Of a stretch of 64,000 nt of DNA, positions 45,050 through 54,933 are shown piece after piece; position 1 is the first letter of the stretch, and every line of letters begins with the position of its first letter. Source of the DNA: Stereocaulon alpinum (Eukaryota > Ascomycota > Lecanoromycetes > Lecanorales > Stereocaulaceae). The position numbers were made by a program, and so were the translations under genes. The stretch covers positions 248,001 to 312,000 of the forward strand of contig JAEUBA010000028.1 in assembly GCA_018257865.1 (NCBI GenBank), written 5' to 3'. The notes beneath the pieces are model-generated. The model saw only the letters and a program-made list of their open reading frames with translations. It did not search any database and was not told the origin of the DNA.

Positions 45050-45472
45050 ATGCACTTCCTCGCCCCACTCCTAGCCTCCATCGCAAGCCTCACCAACGCC
45101 GGCGAGATGCAAATACCCGACTTCTCTGGAAAAGACGCAGAACCGAACGCCAATCCCGCACCACCCGCCGCCGGAGCACCAGCCTAGGGCACAGTCACCA
45201 GCTTCTTCGGCGGTACAAATTGCCCTTCCAATACCGGAGGACGAGTGCTAGACGCCGAACCCGGCTTTTGCACTAAGAACACCACTTACGCTGCTGGAGA
45301 CCTTGTGATTGTGGATTTTGGCACAGGGACCGCTGCGTTTGCTAATGTCACTTTCTTTACGGACAATGAATTTCAGACTGCGGGGACTATGGCGCCGGCG
45401 GACAAGGAAAGTCAAGGTAGTGGTTGTGTTATACTTGACGAGATCATCAATAGCTTTCAGTCTACTGCTTGA
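45050..45472 (+). pseudogene. Small secreted-protein gene broken by one in-frame TAG
   Basis: One frame of 141 codons from ATG 45050 to TGA 45470-45472, interrupted only by TAG at 45185-45187 (codon 46). The N-terminus has a short signal (MHFLAPLLASIASLTNAGE); a Pro/Ala-rich linker leads to the stop. Beyond it the frame continues with coding-like text: FFGGTNCPSNTGG, EPGFCTKNTTYAAGD, NVTFFTDNEFQTAG and GSGCVILDEI, with three Cys and N-glycosylation sites (NTT, NVT). TAG could come from CAG by one C-to-T change in a CpA context, the context of repeat-induced point mutation, though the gene is not otherwise A+T-rich. Family not recognised. A sequencing error is the alternative. Confidence 0.6.
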
Positions 45473-46330
45473 TCGGGGCTTGTTAGGGGTCGAGAAATTG
45501 GACGATGCTTTTGGACACTCCGTTAGGGAAGATTGTCGGCACTATCCTTACACGTGCTGCTTGCTGTTGGTCAAAGGCAATACTGGACCTGATTAACGGT
45601 ATTGCACACACCTCCTCGAACTAGATTAGTGGGGAAACTTTCATCATCTGCTCCAGAGTCTGTCCATCTTTCTTTCTGAGAACCTTGCCTCTATTGCTCA
45701 TATGCTAACTCGGAAAAGCTAACGCAGGTCGTCCAAGACGAGGTGGCTCTGCTCCATAAGTGATATTTCCAGCATTCTCGCCAGTACCACATCTCATCTA
45801 TCCTCAGGATATGGGTCCCCCACCACTTTCTCCGAGGGTCATTTGCTCGTGCGTGGGCACTTGACCTGACAACGAACGAGCAACGTATATATGAAGAATA
45901 TGATGCTCTCTCCTTATGTCAATTAATACCAGACAGGCTGAAACACTTTCTGCACCAAGAGATCTAAAACTTGACGTTCATCTGACGTCTACTTGGTACC
46001 ATATCCTGTTCTTGTGGCCCGTGTGACAGGTCCCAATGGCATTTAAAGGGTAGCACACAGAGTATCCGTCAGAGGCGATGGTCCAAGAGACCAATCAGAC
46101 ACGGTGGTGTACCTGTCAAGGAGCACAACGAGTGCATCTTTATCTTGTGATCCCTACAGCTTGCCACTGCCACCGGAAAGCGCATGATGGGTCATGATAG
46201 TCCTGTTCAAAGGAAGCTTCTACTCAACGTCTGAATCATCCAAACAACGCGTCAAACCTTGAAGACCTTTGTAAGAACAACAAACCCTACTCCATTTCAT
46301 ACACCTCCCACATACCCAAAAACCACCACA
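45473..46330. other. Intergenic, promoter side of the first tandem paralogue
   Basis: About 0.86 kb. No gene seen. The C+A-rich stretch at 46260-46330 precedes the start codon. Confidence 0.4.
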
Positions 46331-46999
46331 ATGACATCGCCAGGTCCAATGTCCCAACCCATCCACGGCTGGCCATTCATCTGGTACGATCTCAACGGGA
46401 GCATCCCCTGCCCAGCCCGACACTGCACCCAAGTCTTCGACACCCGCATGCAATGGACTCGGCGACGGCAACACTTCAAAAACGAATGGGGCCGGCGGGA
46501 AGAAGTCGCAGAGACGTACACAGACCATCAAATGCTCTTGCTGTTCATGGAACAGGAACAATGTCCACACTGCGAATGGGCTATTAGGAGTTCGAAGCAG
46601 GATATTACAGCTTTGTTTGATCATGAACATGTAGCGCACGAAAAGTCAGACACGACTGATATCAATGGATTCGTGAGGCTGGTTAGACGGCAGGCGTTGG
46701 GACAACTTGGTCAACAGGCTCAGGAACTCGTGTTTTGGCGCTTTTGCCAGAAGCTCAAGGCGCATAAGGATTTTGCAATGATTTGCCTATTCCTCGGACA
46801 TGACAAAGACGAGATACCGATTCCTGTCGCTAACACGCTTTTGTTGAATCGCCTGTCTGGACAGAACGTGTTTTATCCGATTTCGCCCGAGGACTTTTTG
46901 ATGCACCTTGAGCCCACGAATAGTCAAGAGGAGAAAGATTTGCGCTGGCCGGAGATATGGGATGATCTGAGGGAAGCTTACAGCAAGGGATGGATGTGA
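46331..46999 (+). CDS. Cys/His-motif protein of unknown family, tandem copy A, 222 aa
   Basis: Single exon; first of three tandem paralogues. Seen: WPFIWYDLNG, then C27-x4-C32 with H48 (first possible metal site); TYTDHQMLLL; C78-x2-C81 with H98 and H103 (C2H2 spacing); DINGFVRLVRRQALGQL; and the C-terminus ISPEDFLMHLEP ... WDDLREAYSKGWM. The shared Cys/His positions suggest two zinc-binding knuckles, but the linkers differ from classical C2H2 fingers. No signal peptide, membrane segment or basic nuclear signal. I do not recognise the family. The start was set at 46331 because all three copies begin with MT a few residues before the W-P motif; an ATG at 46259 would add 24 residues of low complexity. 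Confidence 0.78.
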   Translation: MTSPGPMSQPIHGWPFIWYDLNGSIPCPARHCTQVFDTRMQWTRRRQHFKNEWGRREEVAETYTDHQMLLLFMEQEQCPHCEWAIRSSKQDITALFDHEHVAHEKSDTTDINGFVRLVRRQALGQLGQQAQELVFWRFCQKLKAHKDFAMICLFLGHDKDEIPIPVANTLLLNRLSGQNVFYPISPEDFLMHLEPTNSQEEKDLRWPEIWDDLREAYSKGWM

Positions 47000-47367
47000 T
47001 AAGTATTTGATAGGCCTTGAGCTCGGAGTTGTAGCGTTGCGTATCAAAAGTTGGGCATTGGTAGTTCTCAATGTTGGAGAGATCCTCTGAGGCATAGATG
47101 ATAGTTGTAATTAGCCTTGTTCTTCATGCGTATGGCAAAGCCTTGAGTTTATATTCCGAGATCGTGACTGCTGTACGAAGCAACATCGTCAGATTTCGCT
47201 CCTTCCGACATGTCGCTAACCCATCATTCGTTGCTTCTTTGAAACTTATGCTGATCACAAAATCCCGTCCTGGTTTTGTTCCTCAATTTACCAGACTACA
47301 ACTTCTTATAAACCGCGTTCCAGTATAGCATCATCTCCACTATCTCACCTTGCTACATCAGCTCAGG
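47000..47367. other. Spacer between paralogues A and B
   Basis: 368 bp with no recognisable element; it must hold the 3' end of A and the promoter of B. Confidence 0.4.
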
Positions 47368-48066
47368 ATGACCAAACAACTTCGATGGCCGGACTCATGG
47401 TACGACAGCACAGACACCCTGAAATGCACAGCGCGAGGCTGCTCTCATCGCTTCCACAACACCTACTCGATGGGAGCACGGGCGAAACATTGGGCTTGCC
47501 CAATCCCGGCCAATGTACCTGACTCCCTAGAGACCGAAACAGACCATAACATCTTGCTGCTCCTCAATCAACAAACCCAGTGCCCTCAATGCAGTGTCTC
47601 AATCGACCTAACTTCCTCGTCGAAGGTGGGCTCTAGCAAGCGTGTCGACATTAGACGCCTATTCGAACATGAACAACAAGGACATGGAACAGACAATACG
47701 ACTACAATTGACGGATTTGTAAGGCTGGTAAGGCAGCGGCGTCTACAGGATCTCAACATGCAAGCCGCCGCTGAACCATTCGTCTTTAGGCGTCTTCTGC
47801 AGGAAATCCAGAAAACACAGCAATACTCTTTGGTTCTTGAGGTTGCTTACATACTAATTATTCCGGGCGGAGACGTTCACCGTGATAACGTTGCGAGCGT
47901 TCTTGCGTTGAACCGGCCTCTAGGAGAACAACAACACTGGGCTATCAGCCCCGAGGAGTTCCTGATGCATCTTAAGCCTGACCCGGACAACGTGTTGCAA
48001 GTTGGGTATAACTGGAAGCAAGCATGGGATGATCTGAGGGCCGCTTACCGGGAGGGACGGATTTGA
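47368..48066 (+). CDS. Cys/His-motif protein of unknown family, tandem copy B, 232 aa
   Basis: Single exon; second paralogue. It keeps the frame of copy A: WPDSWYDSTDTLKCTARGCS (C-x4-C), ETDHNILLLLNQQTQCPQC (C-x2-C), LFEHEQQGHG (paired His), TIDGFVRLVRQRRLQDL, ISPEEFLMHLKPDPDN and WDDLRAAYREGRI. It has a roughly 10-residue insertion between the second Cys pair and its His pair (DLTSSSKVGSSK). By eye, identity to A and C is moderate and concentrated in the motifs, so the duplications are not recent. Protein-protein or nucleic-acid binding would fit the Cys/His pairs, but nothing proves either. Confidence 0.78.
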   Translation: MTKQLRWPDSWYDSTDTLKCTARGCSHRFHNTYSMGARAKHWACPIPANVPDSLETETDHNILLLLNQQTQCPQCSVSIDLTSSSKVGSSKRVDIRRLFEHEQQGHGTDNTTTIDGFVRLVRQRRLQDLNMQAAAEPFVFRRLLQEIQKTQQYSLVLEVAYILIIPGGDVHRDNVASVLALNRPLGEQQHWAISPEEFLMHLKPDPDNVLQVGYNWKQAWDDLRAAYREGRI

Positions 48067-48522
48067 ACGATCGCTTACCGGCAAGGATGGTGGTGAAAGG
48101 CACGCAGTCCACAGAAGATGAATGGAGCTTTGGGGTACAGCCTCACCATACAAGTATGCAATAGGAGTTAATGAAAATATTCGTACCTGTACCTGGTGCA
48201 TCTCTTCGTGTTAGGATATTTGCAGTAGCGAAAGACTTATGGTAGCTCACTAGTGCGAGAAGAAGCGCCCAGCCCCGATCTCATTGCTTGCGCGACCGAC
48301 ATGGGAGGGCCAATATCCTTGTGTAACTGTTAGTGATGTCGATATGTGAAACACAGATGGCACATGCATCGAGGTTACACAATCTATCCTTGGCATCTGG
48401 TGACCCACGTTGTTCTGCCTCTACCACCCAATCGCTGTACAACCTCATCAACCGCTCTGAAATAACACAACCTCTCCTCAACCTTTCCGCACATTCTCTC
48501 AACTGTCGAAACCAACCACACA
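48067..48522. other. Spacer between paralogues B and C
   Basis: 456 bp; an open frame on each strand (48281-48578) but no recognised content. C+A-rich just before the start of C. Confidence 0.4.
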
Positions 48523-49188
48523 ATGACCGGCACACGCACACTCACATCCATCCCAGGCTGGCCATTTTCCTGGTATGATTCGAAAGGCAACATACCCTGC
48601 CCGGCCCGCGGCTGCTCCAAGGTCTTCAACAGCCTTCAAAGCATTTCCGGGAGAGTCGCACACTGGGAAGCTGAAGCAAATTTGCATGAAACAAATACAG
48701 ACCATCATATTCTGCTCCTCCAAGACTGCCTAGAGACCTGTCCCTACTGTGGCTGGGCTCCTAGCACCCGGGAAAAGGTCAAAGACCTCTTCGATCACGA
48801 GCTTTCGCACCATGGCACCCAAAACACAACACACATTGATGGCTTTGTCACGCTAGTGAGGCAAAGACGACTCGGAGCTCTTGGAGACCGAGCGGCAGAG
48901 CCCGTCTTCCAGCGCTTGATGCAACAACTCGCAATGTCGCCATGCCTCGGAAACATACTCGACTTCTGCCCGCTTACCTACGACGAAAAGTTCCAAATGA
49001 GCCCTGAGATTCAGATAGTCGTACGTGGATCTGTGAGACCGTACGGAGCACCTGTGAATTATCCCGTTCGTCCAGAGAGTTTCTTGTTGCTGCTTGAGCC
49101 GGATCCGGATAATCCGGTGCATAAAGAGTTGCGATGGCAAGAGACCTGGGATTATTTTAGGGCTGAGTATGCTAGCGGGCGGATCTGA
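48523..49188 (+). CDS. Cys/His-motif protein of unknown family, tandem copy C, 221 aa
   Basis: Single exon; third paralogue. Motifs: GWPFSWYDSKGNIPCPARGC (C-x4-C), RVAHWEAE, NTDHHILLLQDCLETCPYC, LFDHELSHHG (His pair), HIDGFVTLVRQRRLGALGD, VRPESFLLLLEPDPDN and WDYFRAEYASGRI. Its first motif is closest to copy A (PCPAR). The middle (about residues 130-180) differs from both others. All three copies share strand and spacing (368 and 456 bp), so they arose by tandem duplication. Function unknown. Confidence 0.78.
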   Translation: MTGTRTLTSIPGWPFSWYDSKGNIPCPARGCSKVFNSLQSISGRVAHWEAEANLHETNTDHHILLLQDCLETCPYCGWAPSTREKVKDLFDHELSHHGTQNTTHIDGFVTLVRQRRLGALGDRAAEPVFQRLMQQLAMSPCLGNILDFCPLTYDEKFQMSPEIQIVVRGSVRPYGAPVNYPVRPESFLLLLEPDPDNPVHKELRWQETWDYFRAEYASGRI

Positions 49189-49674
49189 TGAGCATAAGGC
49201 TCAATAGATGGCATAACACTTGCATAGCGAGCGGTGTTGCACATGGCAAAGGGTGACTGAAAAACAAAGATCCAGAGCTGCCTTCTTGGCCTGTCCTATT
49301 AGCGATAAAGATACCTTAGCAGTAGGTGAAGCGTTGATACGTAAATATGTTTTAGAGTAGAATTCCTAGCAGTCGGAATTGGAATGTCAGCATGCAGCAA
49401 CAATGGACGTTGTTGCGCTTCTGTGAGCAACTTTGGAAAGAAGTTGCGCGGTTGCCCAATTAAATTGTCATGTATCTCTTCGCAGATTCACATCTTTTGG
49501 GTGCAACTTTGCAAGCCAGAATTCTCCAGCTCTTCACCAACATTCAAGTTGCATTTGTACTAACACGAACGAGAAAGAATGGGGAGGATACGATCCCATA
49601 CTGGACCAGGATATAAAATTCCCAAGATGATATGATTCAAGCTGTGCTTGGTCATTCGAGAGTTTTGTTACGAC
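49189..49674. other. Convergent gap between paralogue C and THR4
   Basis: 486 bp holding two 3' flanks. No coding sequence recognised. Confidence 0.4.
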
Positions 49675-51345
49675 TCACGATGTCTGCCTCGAAGCAACAC
49701 GAGAGCGTATCATCTCCCTCAACCCCTCAATTCCGTCACTCTTCTTCACGTCTGTAACCCGTCGTGGCAGCTTCTCGAGCCCTACAAACTGATCTGGCAG
49801 CACATCTTCAAACCTGAACCCCTTCTCCTTCTCCAATGCCTCCGTGACTGCACTAGAGAACTTCGCGGGATGAGCGGTTGCCAGTGCGATATGGTGCGTC
49901 TCTGGTGGTGGTGCTCTTTCAATTGAACGAAGTGCTGCAGCGACACCAATAGCAGAGTGTGGATCTAGGATATAGTGTCCGTTCTTTGCGATACCCGTAG
50001 TACCTTGGGAGCGCCCCTCCTTGGCTGCTGGAGTCTCGACAGAGTAGATGTCACGTATGATTGCCAAAGTCTCCTTATCGGACACTCTTTCACTCTCGAA
50101 ATCAAGCTTCGCCGCTTGTAAAAGTTGAGGCTGAACACTAAACCCACCACTAGACTTGAGCTCCTCTAACCACCCCTTGACCATCCGTCCGGCGATCTTC
50201 CGTTGTTGTTCGAGGGGACCTAGACTGTGTACTTGAAATGCAAGGAACCACAGCAGGCGCTCGAAGTTACTGCTTACCAGAATGTCCATGGCGGGGCTGA
50301 GGGTTCCCTTGACACCATCCTCATCTGCTTTGACGCCATCTTCAGGAATACCACCGTTCGCCTCACGACCATGAACAGGCTTCTTTTCGTAGTAGCCGGT
50401 CCTCCAAAAGCGGTGAAGAATGTCGTTCTCGTTAGTTGCGATGACTAACTTTTCGATTGGAAGGCCCATGCGTTTCGCAAAAAAGCCGGCGAGGATGTCA
50501 CCGAAATTCCCAGTGGGTACCACAAAACGGATCTTGGAAGCTGAAGTGATCTTGCCAGACTTGATGAGCGAGGCATAGGCATGAAAATAGTACGTTATTT
50601 GCGCCAAAATACGGGCCCAATTGATGGAGTTCACTGCGGCTAGCTTGTGGGTCTTGTTCATGTCGGCATCGCCAAACAGTGCTTTGACGAAATCCTGGCA
50701 ATCGTCGAAGCTGCCATCAACTGCCAGATTGTGCACGTTGTCGTCTAGGACGGATGTCATCTGGGCTTCTTGCACTGGGCTTACTCGGCCTTTCGGAAAC
50801 ATGATCATTACAGAAACGTCTTTCTTGCCTCGGAGGCCGTAAATTGCTGCAGATCCAGTGTCGCCGCTGGTAGCACCGATCACAGTAAGGTGCTCGCGCT
50901 GCGCCCCAGTTTTGCCTTCATTCCGTCTCAGGAGGAAGTACTCGAACAAGTTCCCTAAGAATTGCAGAGCCACATCTTTGAACGCGAAAGTAGGACCGTG
51001 GAAGAGCTCGAGAAGATAGAGTTGCTTTCCCTCATCCAATGTCACAATAGGTGTGACGTCTGGTGACCGGAACACTGACTTGGAGTACGAGCTGTGGACA
51101 ATGTTTCTGAGGTCGTTGGGTGGGATCTCGCTTGGACTGATGTATTTCGAAAAGATCTGATAGGCCAATTCCTCGAAAGACCAATTAGTCCAGTCGTCGG
51201 GTACTTCTCCCAATAACGGGATCTTCTGAGGAAGGAAGAGACCCCCATCGGGAGCGAGCCCCTGAAGGACAACCTCCTCAAAGGTACAATCGTAGGAACC
51301 GCCCCTACTACTGAGATACTTCTGCGAAGGGATATGTGAAGTCAT
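49675..51345 (-). CDS. THR4: Threonine synthase, 556 aa
   Basis: Single exon. Converts O-phosphohomoserine and water to threonine and phosphate with pyridoxal phosphate, last step of threonine synthesis (cytosol). Seen: YLSSRGGSYDCTFEEVVLQG at the N-terminus, typical of eukaryotic/type II enzymes; the PLP-lysine motif FHGPTFAFKDVALQ with Lys near 123; IGATSGDTGSAAIYGLRGK; MFPKGRVSPVQEAQM; VPTGNFGDILAGFFAKRMGL (the phosphate-binding GNFGD loop); and DILVSSNFERLLW. The length is usual for fungal Thr4, with a short insert of acidic residues around 335-350. It ends close to the 3' end of a convergent gene. Start chosen at the first Met, which matches the family. Confidence 0.96.
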   Translation of the reverse strand: MTSHIPSQKYLSSRGGSYDCTFEEVVLQGLAPDGGLFLPQKIPLLGEVPDDWTNWSFEELAYQIFSKYISPSEIPPNDLRNIVHSSYSKSVFRSPDVTPIVTLDEGKQLYLLELFHGPTFAFKDVALQFLGNLFEYFLLRRNEGKTGAQREHLTVIGATSGDTGSAAIYGLRGKKDVSVMIMFPKGRVSPVQEAQMTSVLDDNVHNLAVDGSFDDCQDFVKALFGDADMNKTHKLAAVNSINWARILAQITYYFHAYASLIKSGKITSASKIRFVVPTGNFGDILAGFFAKRMGLPIEKLVIATNENDILHRFWRTGYYEKKPVHGREANGGIPEDGVKADEDGVKGTLSPAMDILVSSNFERLLWFLAFQVHSLGPLEQQRKIAGRMVKGWLEELKSSGGFSVQPQLLQAAKLDFESERVSDKETLAIIRDIYSVETPAAKEGRSQGTTGIAKNGHYILDPHSAIGVAAALRSIERAPPPETHHIALATAHPAKFSSAVTEALEKEKGFRFEDVLPDQFVGLEKLPRRVTDVKKSDGIEGLREMIRSRVASRQTS

Positions 51346-51736
51346 GGCGAGGGATCGGGCTACGAGACAACTAAGACGCTTGAACTGTCAGCATTGCAGC
51401 ATCACCCCATAAGCCCCAGTTCAATTCTGCAGTATGGAGGGTACTTGGTACCTTTGCTTTGCTTATAAGATTCTGTTAACGAGACCATTGTGTGGGACTC
51501 CAATTGAACTAGCCATCCACTAGTCTCTTAGACGGGGTATGAATTAGAGTATTCTATTCACGCATGAGGTAAGATCAATCACAACTCACTGGCGTTTGGA
51601 CAAAATCTGTGCGCTAGGGTTAAATCCGAGATAGTCCGGAGATAGCAAGATCTTAACCCACGTTCTTCTGACAGTGTCTTGCATTGGAAAAAAAAATCGA
51701 ACCGTTCAGTTTCCTTTATATTCCCTGATTCTCATC
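51346..51736. other. Divergent promoter between THR4 and a UPF0390-type gene
   Basis: 391 bp between two genes transcribed apart. A run of seven A lies near 51691. No known factor site picked out with confidence. Confidence 0.4.
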
Positions 51737-52140
51737 ATGGCTCAAGGCGCCATCAAGAAGAGCAAGAGCACACCCTCTTCATCGAGGCGGTAAGGCCCAT
51801 GCCCTTTCTCCGCCTTGATATGCCTGTAGCTAACGCCCAGGAAGACCTTCAGCGCTGGGCCCTAAAAAAGGCCAAAGGACGATCGCGCCGAAGAAGAAGA
51901 ATCTTGTGACTCAGAAGAAATTTTCGAAAGTCTGTGGCCCCTGCATCCACTACAGGCTGGCTTCTTTGGGATGACACTTGCTGATACTGTGGGGACTGGC
52001 AGAAATACACCTCGGGCTTGATTGGGAAGACCGAGAGAAACCTGGCTGAGAAAGCTGGTCATTTAGAGATGCTTGGGGGCGGGAAGAAGAAGGCTGTCGA
52101 AGAGAAAGGCGAAGGGAAGAAGGGAAAGAGTGGGAGGTAA
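51737..52140 (+). CDS. UPF0390/DUF2462-type small basic protein, three exons, frame problem at first junction
   Basis: Exons by homology of text: 51737-51789 (MAQGAIKKSKSTPSSSRR), 51841-51929 (read as RPSALGPKKGQRTIAPKKKN and on to KKFSK) and 52003-52140 (KYTSGLIGKTERNLAEKAGH and on to KKGKSGR). This is the pattern of the UPF0390/Leydig-cell-tumour-10-kDa-like family: a short, very basic eukaryotic protein with the MAQG start and LGPKKG..IAPKK core, thought to be nuclear or nucleolar. With the only good sites (GTAAGG donor, CCCAG acceptor) exon 1 enters exon 2 one base out of frame and stops at once (AGP*), while the correct exon 2 frame is fully open. The exons sum to 280 nt, one too many. 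So either a 1-nt indel, a sequencing error or an unusual splice site. Confidence 0.65.
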
Positions 52141-52375
52141 TTGAGCTGTCGATTATTGCCATCTGGACAAGATTGCGAGGGCTATGTCTGCGTTATTCAC
52201 ACGCATAGCGCTGGAGTTGCATCGATAAAGACATACACTGTCGAGATGCTGCTTATGATACCAACGCTAGCGTACAAACGTATCAACGGAAAGACGAATA
52301 CCATGTCGGTAACGGATAACGCCTTGGTACCAGCCGCCAGCTGAGCTTGCTTTGAACAAAAGATAAACGAGGCTT

Positions 52376-53928
52376 CTAAACAGCCCTCGCGGCCTCTCCA
52401 CCTCCGGACTCCAAAGCCTCCTGCCTTGCCTTTCCTCGACCAATACCGCCTTGTCCCACACCCATCCTCCTAGCTACATATCGCTGGGCGACAACTCCAA
52501 CGCCTAGTGATAGTAGCTCCTCGATCCATTCAGCCACCCATTCTCTTGGATCCACACCGCCACTGTTGACGATCTCTGCAATTTCATCTGGCAAGCTTGA
52601 TTCCGAGGGATGTTGGGTTGCGGAAGCGTCGAGCCAGTCAATCCATTTTTGAGGAACAGTCTGGGTGACTGTGCTGAAGGTGATGCCATGTATGGGGTCA
52701 TATAGGTAAATAGCAAAGCAGATCAATTCATCCTCCTCTTCCGGGTCGACGACTCCTTCCTCGCTCTTCTTTTGCTCGGCGGAGGAACCACCAAATAAAT
52801 CCTTTGGTGAGGTCTGGCTGATGGCTTGAATGGCGAGGAAGATATCGCTGCTGCGCGTCGGGTTGCTCTCGCTGAGAACCTCAGTAGCTTGCTTGGCGGC
52901 CTCCTCCACACCGCCGCGCGTGGCAAAGTAGTCATTGGAGTACGCCTCAGCGCTAACCTTTGACAATTTCGTTCCCTCTAAAAGACCCTTCACAGCACCT
53001 AGATTCCTCGCCTCGGTAGCCTGCCTCCACCATGGCCCGTCGCTCCAGCCACTGCTGCTCAAAGAGCCTGTATATCCGGCATCTGAGCCACGTCTTTGGG
53101 TCGACTCATGCCCTCGCTGTATGACCATCAGGTCACCACCTTCGACCTGAGCCATAACGCGGGAGAAGGTCGAGTAGATGAGAGGATCGAGGGAAGGGTA
53201 GCCAACAATATCATGGGTGATGTGGATCTGTAGACGCTCATGAGAGGAGATGGGTGGCGCGAGGGTATGAAGGATATTTGTAAAGGTTGGAAGGGCACGA
53301 GAGCGAAGTTCACCACCTGGGTAGCTGTCAGAACGAATCTTTGAATCTCCGGGGTTGATTGGAGCGTACCGAAGCCGCGCAAGGCTCCAACATTGCCTTT
53401 GACTTGATCTGCCCACCGCTGTGCTTCCTCGTTGTGCCTGATTTCTTTCGCTAGAGCTTCAGCTTGTTTCACAGCTGCGCTCGCCGTAGAAAATACGCTT
53501 CCCCACCAGCCTCCTCCAGAGCTCTGTGCTTGAATTGCCTCTGGAACAATAGATGCAGACTTTTCTGGCTCTGGCTCCCCTTCCCCACTACTGGCTGGCG
53601 TAAAGCTGTTGTGAAACGATCGTGAGCTCTCGCCGGACTTGCGTAAATGCACCTTCTCTTCACTAGAGCGTGCGTCATCAGTGGATGTTGGTGTGACTGT
53701 TCTAGTGACTTTGGGCGACGATTTCGAAGTTGAGCCGGTGTGTGTTCGAGGCGTATGCGGTCTGCTGGATGGTTTGGGTCTCTCTGCAATGCCTAATTCT
53801 TCTAGTAAAGCATCAGGATCTTGGTCACCGGCTCCTGGCTTCGAACCGCCCTTTGCGGTGTCCTCCACTCCAATGGTGTCGAACTGAGCTAAGATTTCTT
53901 CATCGGTGGGCCGTCCCTTCTTTGACAT
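52376..53928 (-). CDS. MTC1: MTC1 family protein (maintenance of telomere capping 1), two exons, 499 aa
   Basis: Model: complement(join(52376..53316, 53370..53928)), 1500 nt; the intron is GTACGC..TACCCAG, 53 bp. Seen: N-terminus TDEEILAQFDTIG; DPDALLEELGIAERPKPSSR; a Ser/Thr/Pro-rich region; the conserved SSGGGWWGSVFSTASAAVKQ followed by AEALAKEIRHNEEAQRWADQ; then GGELRSRALPTFTNILHTLA, HDIVGYPSLDPLIYSTFSRV, SDIFLAIQAISQ and WIDWLDASA, ending with a Gly/Arg tail. The family name comes from a yeast genetic interaction with telomere capping (cdc13 alleles); the protein itself is cytosolic with a poorly known, possibly trafficking-related role. The intron was placed so that RGFG joins GELRSR in frame; reading through it meets no early stop on the other frame but breaks the family text. 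Confidence 0.85.
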
Positions 53929-54117
53929 GTTGTCCAGTGTAGATAAGTGAGCTACAGTGCAATTCTACTGTATAGTCTCGCAATACAAGGCTTTGAGAAG
54001 GCTCACGCATACACTGTAAACACTGAGACGCTGCTGTAGCCTTGGCGCGCTATTCCAGAAACGGTATCAACCAGATACTAGCGCTATCTCGTGATCAGGG
54101 GTTGACATTGCAACACA
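53929..54117. other. MTC1 upstream flank
   Basis: Short region between the MTC1 start and the repeat array; nothing else seen. Confidence 0.4.
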
Positions 54118-54790
54118 GTCGTCGAAGTGAAGCAATGCTACTGTCTATCAGCGGAGCTCTGAAACACGATCACTAAGTGAAGCAATACTATAGTCTATTA
54201 GCGAAGCTCTTATTGTCACCACCGTTACTGTGATATTCATCCCTGTGATCAATAATAATGCTATGGCTATGCACGCTATCATTGACATTGGAACACGGTC
54301 GTTGAAGTGAAGCAATGCTATTGTCTATTGACGGAGCTCTGAAACAGAGTCGTCGGAATCATGACTGTGATATTCATCCCCATTGTCAACAATCGTTGAT
54401 ATTGAAACATGGTCGTCGAAGTGAAGCAATACTATTTTCTATTGGCGAAGCTCGTATTATCAACACCAAGATTATGATATTCATCCCTACTGTCAATAAC
54501 AGGTCCATTGCTCTGCACACTACTATTGATCCTGAAACCAAATTGTTGAAGTAAAGCAATGCTATTGTGTATTGGCGAAGCTCTTATTGTCAATACCATG
54601 ACTGTGATACTCATCCCTATTGTCAATAAAACATGATATTGACATATATATATTTATTGAAGTAAAGCAATGCTATTGTCTCTTGGCGAAGCTCCTATTG
54701 TCAACACCATGACTGTAATATTCATCCCGATTGTCAACAATAGGGCCATGGCTATGCATGCTATTGTCAGTAAAAGGGCAATACCTATTG
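54118..54790. repeat. Degenerate tandem array, about six units of 55-130 bp
   Basis: Six copies of a core GAAGTGAAGCAATGCTATTG followed by TCTATTGGCGAAGCTC start near 54124, 54176, 54304, 54418, 54547 and 54659. Most units continue with a second block, CATGACTGTGATATTCATCC then CTATTGTCAACAA, and some with a third, GCTATGGCTATGCACGCTAT. The first unit is short. Differences are largely transitions. No protein is encoded; frames across it are chance. It ends about 140 bp before the start codon of the next gene. Confidence 0.88.
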
Positions 54791-54933
54791 TCCCAGGTAA
54801 CTCGCAAACACATATATACCTCCTCCTCTGCGTTCTCTTTCATCTTAAGAACAACCCATCTTGCAACATCTTTCTACGTCTTACATACCATCTACTGTAC
54901 TGTCTCCCGTTCTCTCTCTCATTATATCTCAAA

